Positions 1 through 5,287 of a stretch of DNA of 5,287 nt are shown here, one piece after another (position 1 is the stretch's first letter; each line of letters opens with the position of its first letter). The stretch is taken from assembly GCA_964506325.1 (NCBI GenBank), contig CAZDLO010000171.1, forward strand, positions 1 through 5,287. The letters run 5' to 3'. This DNA comes from CAINVV01 sp964506325 (GTDB lineage Bacteria > Bacteroidota > Bacteroidia > Bacteroidales > Prolixibacteraceae). A model generated the notes under the pieces. It saw nothing but the letters and a program-made list of their open reading frames with translations, was not told the origin of the DNA and did not search any database. The position numbers were made by a program, and so were the translations under genes.

Positions 1-43
1 CGCAATGTAAACAGTGTCCAGTTGTTTGCTGCCAGAGATTGCG
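1..43. repeat. Interrupted inverted repeat at left edge, possible structured leader
   Basis: CGCAAT at 1-6 is the exact reverse complement of ATTGCG at 38-43. Nested inside, GTAAACA at 7-13 can pair with TGTTTGC at 23-29, with one G-T wobble on the plus strand or one C-A mismatch on the minus strand. On one side the two arms are contiguous; on the other they are separated by 8 bases, so the predicted fold is a long stem with a bulge. It lies about 15 bases downstream of the minus-strand promoter at 59-86, so it would fall in the 5' leader of the next gene to the left. That gene is outside the window. There is no minus-strand ATG in 1-58, so the leader is at least about 50 nt. The structure may be fortuitous, and the window edge prevents judging its full extent. 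Confidence 0.35.
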
Positions 44-58
44 TACGGAAATCGGTTG

Positions 59-86
59 CAAAAGTAGTTATTATTTTGCTTTACAA
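59..86 (-). promoter_or_regulatory. Bacteroidetes-type promoter reading leftward out of the window
   Basis: On the minus strand TACTTTTG (66 down to 59) matches the Bacteroidetes -7 consensus TAnnTTTG exactly. A TTG at 86-84 lies 17 bases upstream, within the spacing usually quoted for the -33 element of this phylum's primary sigma factor. The site sits just beyond the end of the aminopeptidase gene and its possible terminator, where a promoter for the next minus-strand gene is expected. Transcription would start around 50-55 and leave the window. The gene served cannot be seen. Confidence 0.6.
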
Positions 87-97
87 GAAATATTCGC

Positions 98-124
98 AAA
101 AATAATTCACTGCTATCCGGCAGT
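98..124 (-). terminator. Possible terminator of the HD phosphodiesterase-aminopeptidase operon
   Basis: Twelve bases after the aminopeptidase stop codon, the minus strand has ACTGC, a six-base loop and GCAGT (124 down to 109), a perfect 5-bp stem. An AT-rich tail follows, with TTATTTTT ending at 98. An alternative, overlapping stem pairs CTGCT with AGCAG. The stem is short and the T-run imperfect, so efficiency is uncertain. Its position between the stop codon and the next minus-strand promoter supports the call. Confidence 0.4.
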
Positions 125-135
125 CAGCAGATCTC

Positions 136-1341
136 TCAGAATCCGAGTTTTTTTCTGATCTCTTCAGGAACCGCATTTTTGTGCACCATGATCCCTGTAG
201 TTTTGTATTGGATGTAAGGAACTGAAGCATAGAAATATCCGTCCAAACTATTGTAAGGGCCCCAAGAGTTTTTGATTTTGAAATATTTTGAGCCGTTCTG
301 GTCCTTAGCAATACCAACAATGTGCATGGCATGGTCATCGGTTGTCTCCTGGGAGTTGAAGGCTGCCTGGCGGGTCTCCTGAGAGATTTGTTTTTCTTTT
401 CCAGGCTTATTTAGTTTATACAGTTCCTTGTCTTTCTCTGATTCTGAAAGTTTCTCCCATTTTCTGATTTCCGCATCACCCATATCTTCTTTGTCTACTT
501 CCGGGACTACAGCAATGCCTTTCTGAGAAGTGGAGAAACCTTTTTCGCTGATATCAGCCGCCCATCCGACGGTGTAGCCTTTGTCGAGCGCATAGTCTAT
601 GATTTGCTCTATTTCTGCCAGTGGAACGTTGTACATTTTTTCCCAGAGCCAGTTATCCGGGACTTCAAGTATAAACTGCTGATAAAAAGGATGATGGGAG
701 AAAGAGGTGATTTCGACGTAATCGTCCGGTTGTATTCCTGCTGCGAAATCACCCAGGAAAGTTTTGGGGGAATATTTTTTCCCGTCATATTTAAACTCTT
801 CCGGAAGTTCTCCAAAATAGGCCTCTGAACTTTTCCTGAAGGCGGTTGACCAGCTTGGAGAAATTTTCCTGTTCTTATTCTGAACAACTGCCACGACAAT
901 GCCTTTCAAAACATTGCTGACTTCTCCATGAACATGTTTTTTCTCACCATAGTTCAATCCCGGATAGGTTGATTCAGGTACCAGCCCGTAATTTTTCATG
1001 ACATACAGGATATCGTGGAGTAATCCTCCATCGCCGAAATTAGTGTTCCCCTGCATCCTTACATAACGGTCGGCCTTGTCGAGATAACAATGATTTACCA
1101 GGAACATTTCTGAAAGGTCTACTTCAGGTTTTCCAATTCGCAGCAATTCTGATTCTATAAAGGACGCTCCTGCGAAAGACCAGCAGGTACCTGTGCGGTA
1201 TTGGTCTTTAACAGGAGTATGAGGCAATTCCTTAACCAGGGTAAAATGGTAACCTGAGTCCTTTTTTTCCTGGGCATTTGTAGGGAGTACCTGAAGTATC
1301 AGCAAAACAGCCAGTGCAACTTTGAAATTGATCTTCTTCAT
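136..1341 (-). CDS. Exported C1 family cysteine aminopeptidase (bleomycin hydrolase/aminopeptidase C-like)
   Basis: This is a 401-residue papain-clan cysteine peptidase of the bleomycin hydrolase/aminopeptidase C type (C1B), a family that removes amino acids from peptide N-termini. The catalytic set is visible. Gln47 (oxyanion hole) lies six residues before Cys53 in GTCWSFAG, the papain spacing; His337 is in DHAMHIVG and Asn358 in KIKNSWG. About 280 residues separate Cys and His, as expected for C1B with its large insertions rather than for papain. The N-terminus has Lys-Lys, a hydrophobic stretch at about 8-20 and a likely signal peptidase I site near TNA-Q (23/24). There is no lipobox cysteine, so the product is probably a soluble periplasmic enzyme, unlike the classical cytosolic hexamers. 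The start ATG lies 14 bp after the stop codon of the HD phosphodiesterase gene, with no promoter seen in the gap, so the two are very likely co-transcribed. No Shine-Dalgarno sequence is visible, which is normal in this phylum. The family is confident; the physiological substrate is unknown. Confidence 0.9.
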   Translation of the reverse strand: MKKINFKVALAVLLILQVLPTNAQEKKDSGYHFTLVKELPHTPVKDQYRTGTCWSFAGASFIESELLRIGKPEVDLSEMFLVNHCYLDKADRYVRMQGNTNFGDGGLLHDILYVMKNYGLVPESTYPGLNYGEKKHVHGEVSNVLKGIVVAVVQNKNRKISPSWSTAFRKSSEAYFGELPEEFKYDGKKYSPKTFLGDFAAGIQPDDYVEITSFSHHPFYQQFILEVPDNWLWEKMYNVPLAEIEQIIDYALDKGYTVGWAADISEKGFSTSQKGIAVVPEVDKEDMGDAEIRKWEKLSESEKDKELYKLNKPGKEKQISQETRQAAFNSQETTDDHAMHIVGIAKDQNGSKYFKIKNSWGPYNSLDGYFYASVPYIQYKTTGIMVHKNAVPEEIRKKLGF

Positions 1342-1355
1342 AATATGGTGTCATT

Positions 1356-3452
1356 TTAAATTTTTGATTCACTGTCGGGATAGTTCATCCGGACGTGGTA
1401 TATATTCATCAATTTTTCCTGGAACAGGTCTTTCAGAATACGGATATCCCTGAATGTCAAGGGGGCATACTCCAATTGCCCCATTTCAACCTTCTGCCGG
1501 ATGATGTTCTCCACCATGGTCCGGATATTTTCGGGGTTTTTGACCGCCAGGCTCCTGGAGGCAGCTTCAATACTGTCGGCCAGCATTACTACGGCTGTTT
1601 CACGCGTAGCGGGAAGCGGACCTGTATATGAATATTTTTTCTCGTCAATTTCCTTATCCCCACTGTCGATCCTGGATTTGTTGTAAAAATAGCCGGTCTT
1701 TGTTGTACCATGGTGTGTTCGTATAAAATCTATGATCGGCTCCGGTATTTTGTGTTTCCTGGCAAGTTCCACCCCATTTTCGATATGGCTGATGATAATT
1801 GCGGCGCTTTCTTCGTTGCACAGGTTGTCATGCGGATTGGTGCCAATTGTTTGATTTTCTACAAAATAATTTGAATTTGCAATTTTCCCTATGTCATGAT
1901 ACATGGCTCCGGCGCGAACCAGGAGTGAATTGCCTCCAATCTTGGAAATGGCCATTTCAGAGAGGTTGGCAACCTGCAGTGAATGGTGAAAAGTGCCGGG
2001 AGCCTCCAGTGAGAGTCTCTTCAGCAATTTCTGGTTGGTGAAAGTCAGTTCAATGAGGGTGACATCAGACACAAAGCCGAAGGGTTTCTCCAAAATATAG
2101 ACCAACAGGTAGGTAATCAGTGTCAATACAGCGTTAATAGCGAAGTATTTGATTTTTACCCATTCAATGGCATTGAGATTGGCTTCCTGGATGAGGGAGA
2201 ATCCGATGAAGATGGCAGAATAGGATGCGAAAAGCAGAAGGGCTGTCAGCAGCAACTGTTCGCGCTTTTGCATTTTACTGAGGCTGATAACGGCAATACT
2301 TCCAGCCGGAATCTGTAGCAAGACAAATTCATAACCGTTCGGAACGATGAATCCAACAATAAGTGTGGCAATGGTATTGACAAATATGGCCACCCTTGTG
2401 TCCAGGAAAGTTCTGATTATCAGAGCCAGTATTGTGAATGGAACAATGTAAATGTCGAATGTACCCCATTTTATGACCAGGGAGCAGAGTATGATCATCA
2501 GGGAGAGAGTAACCAGTATGAAGGATATATCCCTTTTGGAGCGCATTAATTTTCTCCGGATGTTCAGCAGGAACAAGTACAAGGTCAGTAGCAGAACCAT
2601 TATCAGCAGGACTCTTCCCCAAATGACCAGAATGAATTTGGAGTTTTCACCCCGGCTTTTCTCATAGGAGGTTCTGAGAGATTCCAGAATTGAAAATGTT
2701 GCTGCAGAAATAATATCCCCCTGCGAGGCTATTCTTTCACCTTCCTGGACTATGCCGTGGTTAGCAGAAAGATTTTCAAGTGCCTTATCTTCAATTTGCT
2801 TGTTTTTTTCCTGGTCAAAAATTAGGTTGGAGGCCAGGAAATTTTCGGGTTGAAAATTATTCAGGTAATCTGCCCAGTCAGGATGAATTGTTTTCATCTC
2901 GGCAATTTTGGTATTTACCTCGCTGTAGGCACTTTTCAGGGTATAGATATCCTTAAGATAAATCTCTTTACCGATGTTGTTTTTCAGGATCTTAAGGGTG
3001 CCTTTCTTTGAAAGGACAGGGTTGTTGGCAAAATTCTGATCGATTATACCTTTGTTATACAGGTCGTTGTAAATACCACATAACTTCAGCTTCAGTAAAC
3101 CCAGTTGTACCGACTTCCCCGATTTTGTTACGATGGATCCTTCAATATTCTTGTTGAGGAGCAATACCTGGTTCTTTGATATTGAATCAGCAAATACGAA
3201 ATAGGGAACCTGTTCTTTCAGCAAAGAGTCTTTTTCGTGCTGAAACTCTGCCTCTGATTTTTGAATGGCAAAACTGTATGGAGCAAAGAGTGTATTGTGC
3301 ATCCAGGGCCTGCCTTTCTGGTATTCGTAACGAAACCTGGCTTCTTTAGGAAGGGAGAAATAGAGTGCTATGCCAGTCAAAATGAAAATGGCGGCCAGAA
3401 AGATCCTGTGACCTTTTTTCTGACTCATCCACTTTTGTTTTTTCCGGTCCAT
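1356..3452 (-). CDS. pgpH: 7TM-HD family phosphodiesterase, probable cyclic-di-AMP hydrolase (PgpH/YqfF type)
   Basis: The 698-residue membrane protein has the standard PgpH architecture. A basic N-terminus precedes TM1 (about 16-34), followed by an extracytoplasmic domain (about 35-270, 7TMR-HDED type). Seven membrane segments follow (about 272-296, 308-327, 332-349, 352-370, 374-391, 398-420, 432-453), then a cytoplasmic HD domain (about 475-685). The metal ligands expected from the family are all present: His490 (TFHHS), His519-Asp520 (YHDIGKI), His556, His580-His581 (RTHHG) and Asp626 (LADSIEA). Their spacing fits Listeria PgpH, which cleaves cyclic-di-AMP to pApA, so catalysis is likely intact. 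The extracytoplasmic domain probably senses a ligand; which one is unknown. It is the first gene of a two-gene operon with the secreted aminopeptidase. No strong promoter is seen upstream; a minus-strand TAGGATTG at 3559-3552 with TTG 21 bases further upstream matches the Bacteroidetes consensus with one mismatch. Activity on cyclic-di-AMP, rather than another nucleotide, is inferred from the family. Confidence 0.92.
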   Translation of the reverse strand: MDRKKQKWMSQKKGHRIFLAAIFILTGIALYFSLPKEARFRYEYQKGRPWMHNTLFAPYSFAIQKSEAEFQHEKDSLLKEQVPYFVFADSISKNQVLLLNKNIEGSIVTKSGKSVQLGLLKLKLCGIYNDLYNKGIIDQNFANNPVLSKKGTLKILKNNIGKEIYLKDIYTLKSAYSEVNTKIAEMKTIHPDWADYLNNFQPENFLASNLIFDQEKNKQIEDKALENLSANHGIVQEGERIASQGDIISAATFSILESLRTSYEKSRGENSKFILVIWGRVLLIMVLLLTLYLFLLNIRRKLMRSKRDISFILVTLSLMIILCSLVIKWGTFDIYIVPFTILALIIRTFLDTRVAIFVNTIATLIVGFIVPNGYEFVLLQIPAGSIAVISLSKMQKREQLLLTALLLFASYSAIFIGFSLIQEANLNAIEWVKIKYFAINAVLTLITYLLVYILEKPFGFVSDVTLIELTFTNQKLLKRLSLEAPGTFHHSLQVANLSEMAISKIGGNSLLVRAGAMYHDIGKIANSNYFVENQTIGTNPHDNLCNEESAAIIISHIENGVELARKHKIPEPIIDFIRTHHGTTKTGYFYNKSRIDSGDKEIDEKKYSYTGPLPATRETAVVMLADSIEAASRSLAVKNPENIRTMVENIIRQKVEMGQLEYAPLTFRDIRILKDLFQEKLMNIYHVRMNYPDSESKI

Positions 3453-3485
3453 TTAATAACCTTAATTAGTTTATGATAAATACCA

Positions 3486-3525
3486 GAACTGGCTGTGACT
3501 TTCTGAGGTCTCCGGTTCAGCTGAA
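3486..3525. repeat. Inverted repeats in the divergent intergenic region
   Basis: The 174 bases between the HD phosphodiesterase and C40 peptidase genes contain no gene. GAACTGG (3486-3492) can pair with CCGGTTC (3512-3518) across 19 bases, with one G-T wobble on the plus strand (a C-A mismatch on the minus strand). Overlapping its right arm, TTCAGCTGAA (3516-3525) is a perfect 10-bp palindrome. Both lie 34-73 bases upstream of the HD gene start and upstream of the C40 promoter. They could be a regulator site or part of the HD gene's 5' leader, but repeats this short also occur by chance. Confidence 0.25.
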
Positions 3526-3563
3526 TATTATATTAATCCCTTCCAACAGCACAATCCTACCTA

Positions 3564-3599
3564 TTTCGTAATCCAAAACGCAATAAATTTTTATCTTTG
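3564..3599 (+). promoter_or_regulatory. Bacteroidetes-type promoter of the C40 peptidase gene
   Basis: TATCTTTG (3592-3599) matches the -7 consensus TAnnTTTG exactly. A weaker -33-like TTTCG lies at 3564-3568, 23 bases upstream, at the long end of the usual spacing. Transcription would start near 3605, about 20 nt before the ATG at 3627. The TTG at 3597-3599, an apparent in-frame start codon, is part of the -7 element and so would not be transcribed. Confidence 0.6.
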
Positions 3600-3626
3600 G
3601 GATTATTCAAAAATAGTAATTTTTTA

Positions 3627-4424
3627 ATGAGATACGGAATCTCCAACCTTAGCATTGTACCTGTCAGAACTGATCCCAGCGAGACCAGTGAAATGTGCAC
3701 CCAGATACTTTTCGGAGAACACTACAGCATCCTGGATGAAAATAAGAAGTGGTGCAAGGTTAAACTTGAATTTGACGGATATGTTGGATGGATAGACCAG
3801 AAGATGGTCAATGAAATTCCGGAAAAAACATTTATGCAAATATCTCAGCAACATGCTATAATCACTACAGATCCCTTTAATATTGTTCAACCGGAGAAGG
3901 GTTACAGTAATTTTCTTATTGTTGCCGGAAGTTCTCTGCCCTTTTATAAATCCGGAAACAACACCTTCAAGATAGGGGAGGATTATTATACCATTCAGGG
4001 AGATCGAATTTTGCCAGTGAAGAAAAACATCAGAAACATATTGATTGATAATGCCCTGAAATATTTTAATTCACCTTATTTATGGGGCGGACGTTCACCT
4101 TTTGGCGTTGACTGTTCGGGTTTTTCCCAGATTCTTTACAAGATGATTGGAATACAACTTCCCAGGGATGCCCAACAGCAGGCCTCAATCGGCGACAATA
4201 TCACCTTCGTGGAAGAGGCCTTGCCTGGTGACCTGGCTTTTTTTGACAACGAAGAGGGTAAGATTGTTCATGTCGGAATCATATGGGAGAAGAACAAGAT
4301 CATTCATTCATCCGGTAAAGTCAGGATCGATAACATAGATCATTTCGGGATATTCAACATAGATACCGGCAGGTATTCTCACCAGATGAGGCTGATGCGC
4401 AGGATCATACCGCCAGGGGAATGA
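3627..4424 (+). CDS. SH3 domain-containing C40 (NlpC/P60) peptidase, probable cytoplasmic murein-peptide endopeptidase
   Basis: The 265-residue protein has an N-terminal bacterial SH3 domain (about 1-65), a second SH3-like or linker segment (about 70-135) and a C-terminal NlpC/P60 domain (about 137-260). The catalytic residues are Cys163 in GVDCSGF, His215 in HVGI and His227 in IIHSSG. Tyr151 (YLWGG), Ser164 and Asp181 (PRDA) sit where I recall substrate-binding residues of Bacillus YkfC. That suggests a gamma-D-glutamyl-L-diamino-acid endopeptidase (dipeptidyl-peptidase VI type), acting on murein peptides with a free L-Ala end. There is no signal peptide or lipobox, so it is probably cytoplasmic and recycles wall peptides rather than cutting the sacculus. 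The ATG at 3627 was chosen because the upstream in-frame TTG (3597) falls inside the promoter's -7 element, and because family members begin close to the MRYGISNLSIVPVR segment. No Shine-Dalgarno sequence is visible. The gene is monocistronic, diverging from the HD gene and converging on the WbqC-like gene 35 bp away. Confidence 0.88.
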   Translation: MRYGISNLSIVPVRTDPSETSEMCTQILFGEHYSILDENKKWCKVKLEFDGYVGWIDQKMVNEIPEKTFMQISQQHAIITTDPFNIVQPEKGYSNFLIVAGSSLPFYKSGNNTFKIGEDYYTIQGDRILPVKKNIRNILIDNALKYFNSPYLWGGRSPFGVDCSGFSQILYKMIGIQLPRDAQQQASIGDNITFVEEALPGDLAFFDNEEGKIVHVGIIWEKNKIIHSSGKVRIDNIDHFGIFNIDTGRYSHQMRLMRRIIPPGE

Positions 4425-4438
4425 TTGTAGTTTTTTTT
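4404..4438 (+). terminator. Weak possible terminator after the C40 peptidase gene
   Basis: ATCAT (4404-4408) pairs with ATGAT (4421-4425) around a 12-base loop that overlaps the stop codon, followed five bases later by eight Ts (4431-4438). The stem is AT-rich and weak, so the T-run is the main support. The 35-bp gap to the convergent WbqC-like gene has no better candidate; CCG-TAAA-CGG at 4450-4459 is only a 3-4 bp stem with no T-run in either direction. Confidence 0.25.
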
Positions 4439-4459
4439 GGAGTACTTCGCCGTAAACGG

Positions 4460-5128
4460 TTATCCGGAATTTCTTACTGCTGAATTTATTAATACCTGCA
4501 GAGCATTTGGCCCTTCATTAAACAACAGGTCCGCAATACTCAGGTTGGGGGTAAATCCAAATTTTTCCTGAAAAACCTGCATATAGGGCAGGGGAAAAAA
4601 ATCTTCATCTCCTGACTGCCGGGTGCTTTTGGGATGGATAGAATATCTCAGATCATCGGTTCCTGCCGGGAAACTTCCCGGGGTAGCAAAATCTTCTGTC
4701 CCTGCAATGCAACATTTTGCTTTGAGTTCGTTCAGGACAACCAATTGGATTTCATGGTTGAAGTCAGTCAGGAATTTCCACTTTTTTTCATGGTAAAAGG
4801 GGGCAAGGCTATCGCAGTAATATTCGAAAAATGGTGCATTGTTGTAAGCCGAAATAATTGCTTTCCAATGCAATTTTTGCCATGGATGATCGTAAGATAT
4901 AACAACTTCGCAGATCAGACGTTTTGAGTTTGACCCTTCTGCAACTGGTATGGAGAGGTTTTGTGTGCCGTTTGCAGTCAGTATGACACAACGATTCCGG
5001 TAGGATTGTTTGAGGAAGTGTTCCCTCAATTCAATCCATACCTCATCATATGTTATTAATTTTGTGAAATACTGTACAGGAGCCAGGTAGGCGCTGCTCA
5101 GGATCACCCTGTTGATGCCTTCTTCCAT
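4460..5128 (-). CDS. WbqC-like family protein
   Basis: The 222-residue soluble protein belongs to the WbqC-like family, named after a gene in O-antigen clusters. Its biochemical role is not established as far as I know. Recognisable parts are the N-terminal segment SSAYLAPVQYFTKL (11-24), KQSYRNRC (40-47) with TANGTQNLSIPV after it, HWKAIISAYNNAPFFEYY (87-104) and a C-terminal block with PYMQVFQEKFGFTPNLSIAD (181-200) followed by LLFNEGP. The stretch between about 137 and 178 is polar and looks variable. There is no signal peptide or membrane segment, so it is probably cytoplasmic. Its ATG follows the lepB stop codon after 18 bp on the same strand, so the two are probably one transcript; to my knowledge this pairing recurs in Bacteroidetes. 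There is no glycan cluster in view, so a role in O-antigen synthesis should not be assumed. No Shine-Dalgarno sequence is seen. Confidence 0.85.
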   Translation of the reverse strand: MEEGINRVILSSAYLAPVQYFTKLITYDEVWIELREHFLKQSYRNRCVILTANGTQNLSIPVAEGSNSKRLICEVVISYDHPWQKLHWKAIISAYNNAPFFEYYCDSLAPFYHEKKWKFLTDFNHEIQLVVLNELKAKCCIAGTEDFATPGSFPAGTDDLRYSIHPKSTRQSGDEDFFPLPYMQVFQEKFGFTPNLSIADLLFNEGPNALQVLINSAVRNSG

Positions 5129-5146
5129 TGCAGGAAAGCGGTAGTA

Positions 5147-5287
5147 TTATTTTACACCCATGAAAAAGCGACTCCACCGGATTTTTGCGAGAAATGATTT
5201 GTTTTTGTCCAGGGATAACCACACGAATGATGCTTTTCCTACGATATGGTCTTCCGGTACGAATCCCCAGTATCGAGAATCGGCGCT
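5147..5287 (-). CDS. lepB: Signal peptidase I, C-terminal fragment (runs off right edge)
   Basis: Reading leftward from the window edge, a 46-codon open frame ends in TAA at 5149-5147. It opens with SADSRYWGFVPEDHIVGKA, which contains the conserved box E of type I signal peptidases (usual form GDNRDNSxDSRxWGxVP). The remaining tail, FVWLSLDKNK through a basic/aromatic end to MGVK, matches the usual short C-terminus of these enzymes. Signal peptidase I is a membrane-anchored serine/lysine protease that releases exported proteins; its catalytic Ser and Lys lie outside the window, so integrity of the whole gene cannot be judged. The WbqC-like gene follows after 18 bp. The signal-peptide-bearing aminopeptidase in this window would be a typical substrate. 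Confidence 0.9.
   Translation of the reverse strand, partial: SADSRYWGFVPEDHIVGKASFVWLSLDKNKSFLAKIRWSRFFMGVK

Noticed and set aside
81..338. 85-codon minus-strand open frame overlapping the end of the aminopeptidase gene
   Set aside because: It is out of frame with the well-supported C1 peptidase, has no recognisable domain, and runs through the terminator and into the promoter region.
604..828. 74-codon plus-strand open frame inside the aminopeptidase gene
   Set aside because: It is antisense to a clearly coding region, with no family resemblance.
2329..2622. 97-codon minus-strand open frame inside the 7TM-HD gene
   Set aside because: It is an alternative frame within the membrane-domain coding sequence; the real frame gives seven clean membrane segments.
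3597..3626. Ten extra N-terminal codons of the C40 peptidase starting at TTG
   Set aside because: The TTG is part of the -7 promoter element TATCTTTG, so it should lie upstream of the transcript.
4450..4459. CCG-TAAA-CGG mini-hairpin between the convergent genes
   Set aside because: The stem has only three to four pairs, and no T-run follows it on either strand.
4634..4927. 97-codon plus-strand open frame opposite the WbqC-like gene
   Set aside because: It is antisense to a recognised family protein and has no domain or convincing start context.
1..5287. CRISPR array, insertion sequence, tRNA/rRNA, toxin-antitoxin or phage defence system
   Set aside because: I saw no direct-repeat array, transposase, structural RNA gene or small paired genes; every substantial region is explained by five ordinary genes and short intergenic gaps.

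Overview
The window looks like an ordinary chromosomal segment of a Bacteroidetes bacterium, probably Bacteroidales or a near relative. Genus-level placement is a guess. The evidence is the protein families (exported C1 aminopeptidase, 7TM-HD phosphodiesterase, SH3-C40 peptidase without signal peptide, WbqC-like protein next to signal peptidase I), moderate-to-low GC, no clear Shine-Dalgarno sequences, and two matches to the Bacteroidetes -7 promoter element TAnnTTTG.

Layout, left to right. Positions 1-135 hold no gene. Reading leftward on the minus strand they contain a possible terminator for the neighbouring operon (124-98), then a good Bacteroidetes-type promoter (86-59), then the start of a possibly structured leader for a gene beyond the left edge. 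Positions 136-3452 are a two-gene minus-strand operon: a 7TM-HD phosphodiesterase (PgpH/YqfF type, probable cyclic-di-AMP hydrolase) transcribed first, then an exported bleomycin-hydrolase-like cysteine aminopeptidase after a 14-bp gap. Positions 3453-3626 are a divergent intergenic region with a plus-strand promoter and a few inverted repeats. A plus-strand NlpC/P60 (C40) peptidase with an N-terminal bacterial SH3 domain runs from 3627 to 4424; its true start is the ATG at 3627, because a TTG 30 bases upstream lies inside the promoter. It converges on a minus-strand pair at the right edge: the last 46 codons of signal peptidase I (lepB), followed after 18 bp by a complete WbqC-like gene.

Functional reading. 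Three of the five genes concern the envelope or peptide breakdown: signal peptidase cuts exported proteins, the C40 enzyme probably trims recycled murein peptides in the cytoplasm, and the C1 enzyme probably degrades peptides in the periplasm. The 7TM-HD protein is a membrane receptor that probably controls cyclic-di-AMP, a nucleotide linked to turgor and wall stress in other bacteria. I see no mobile element, CRISPR array, toxin-antitoxin pair, phage gene or RNA gene, and no convincing new system. The least understood items are the WbqC-like protein, the co-transcription of the HD phosphodiesterase with a secreted peptidase, and the possible structured leader at the left edge.
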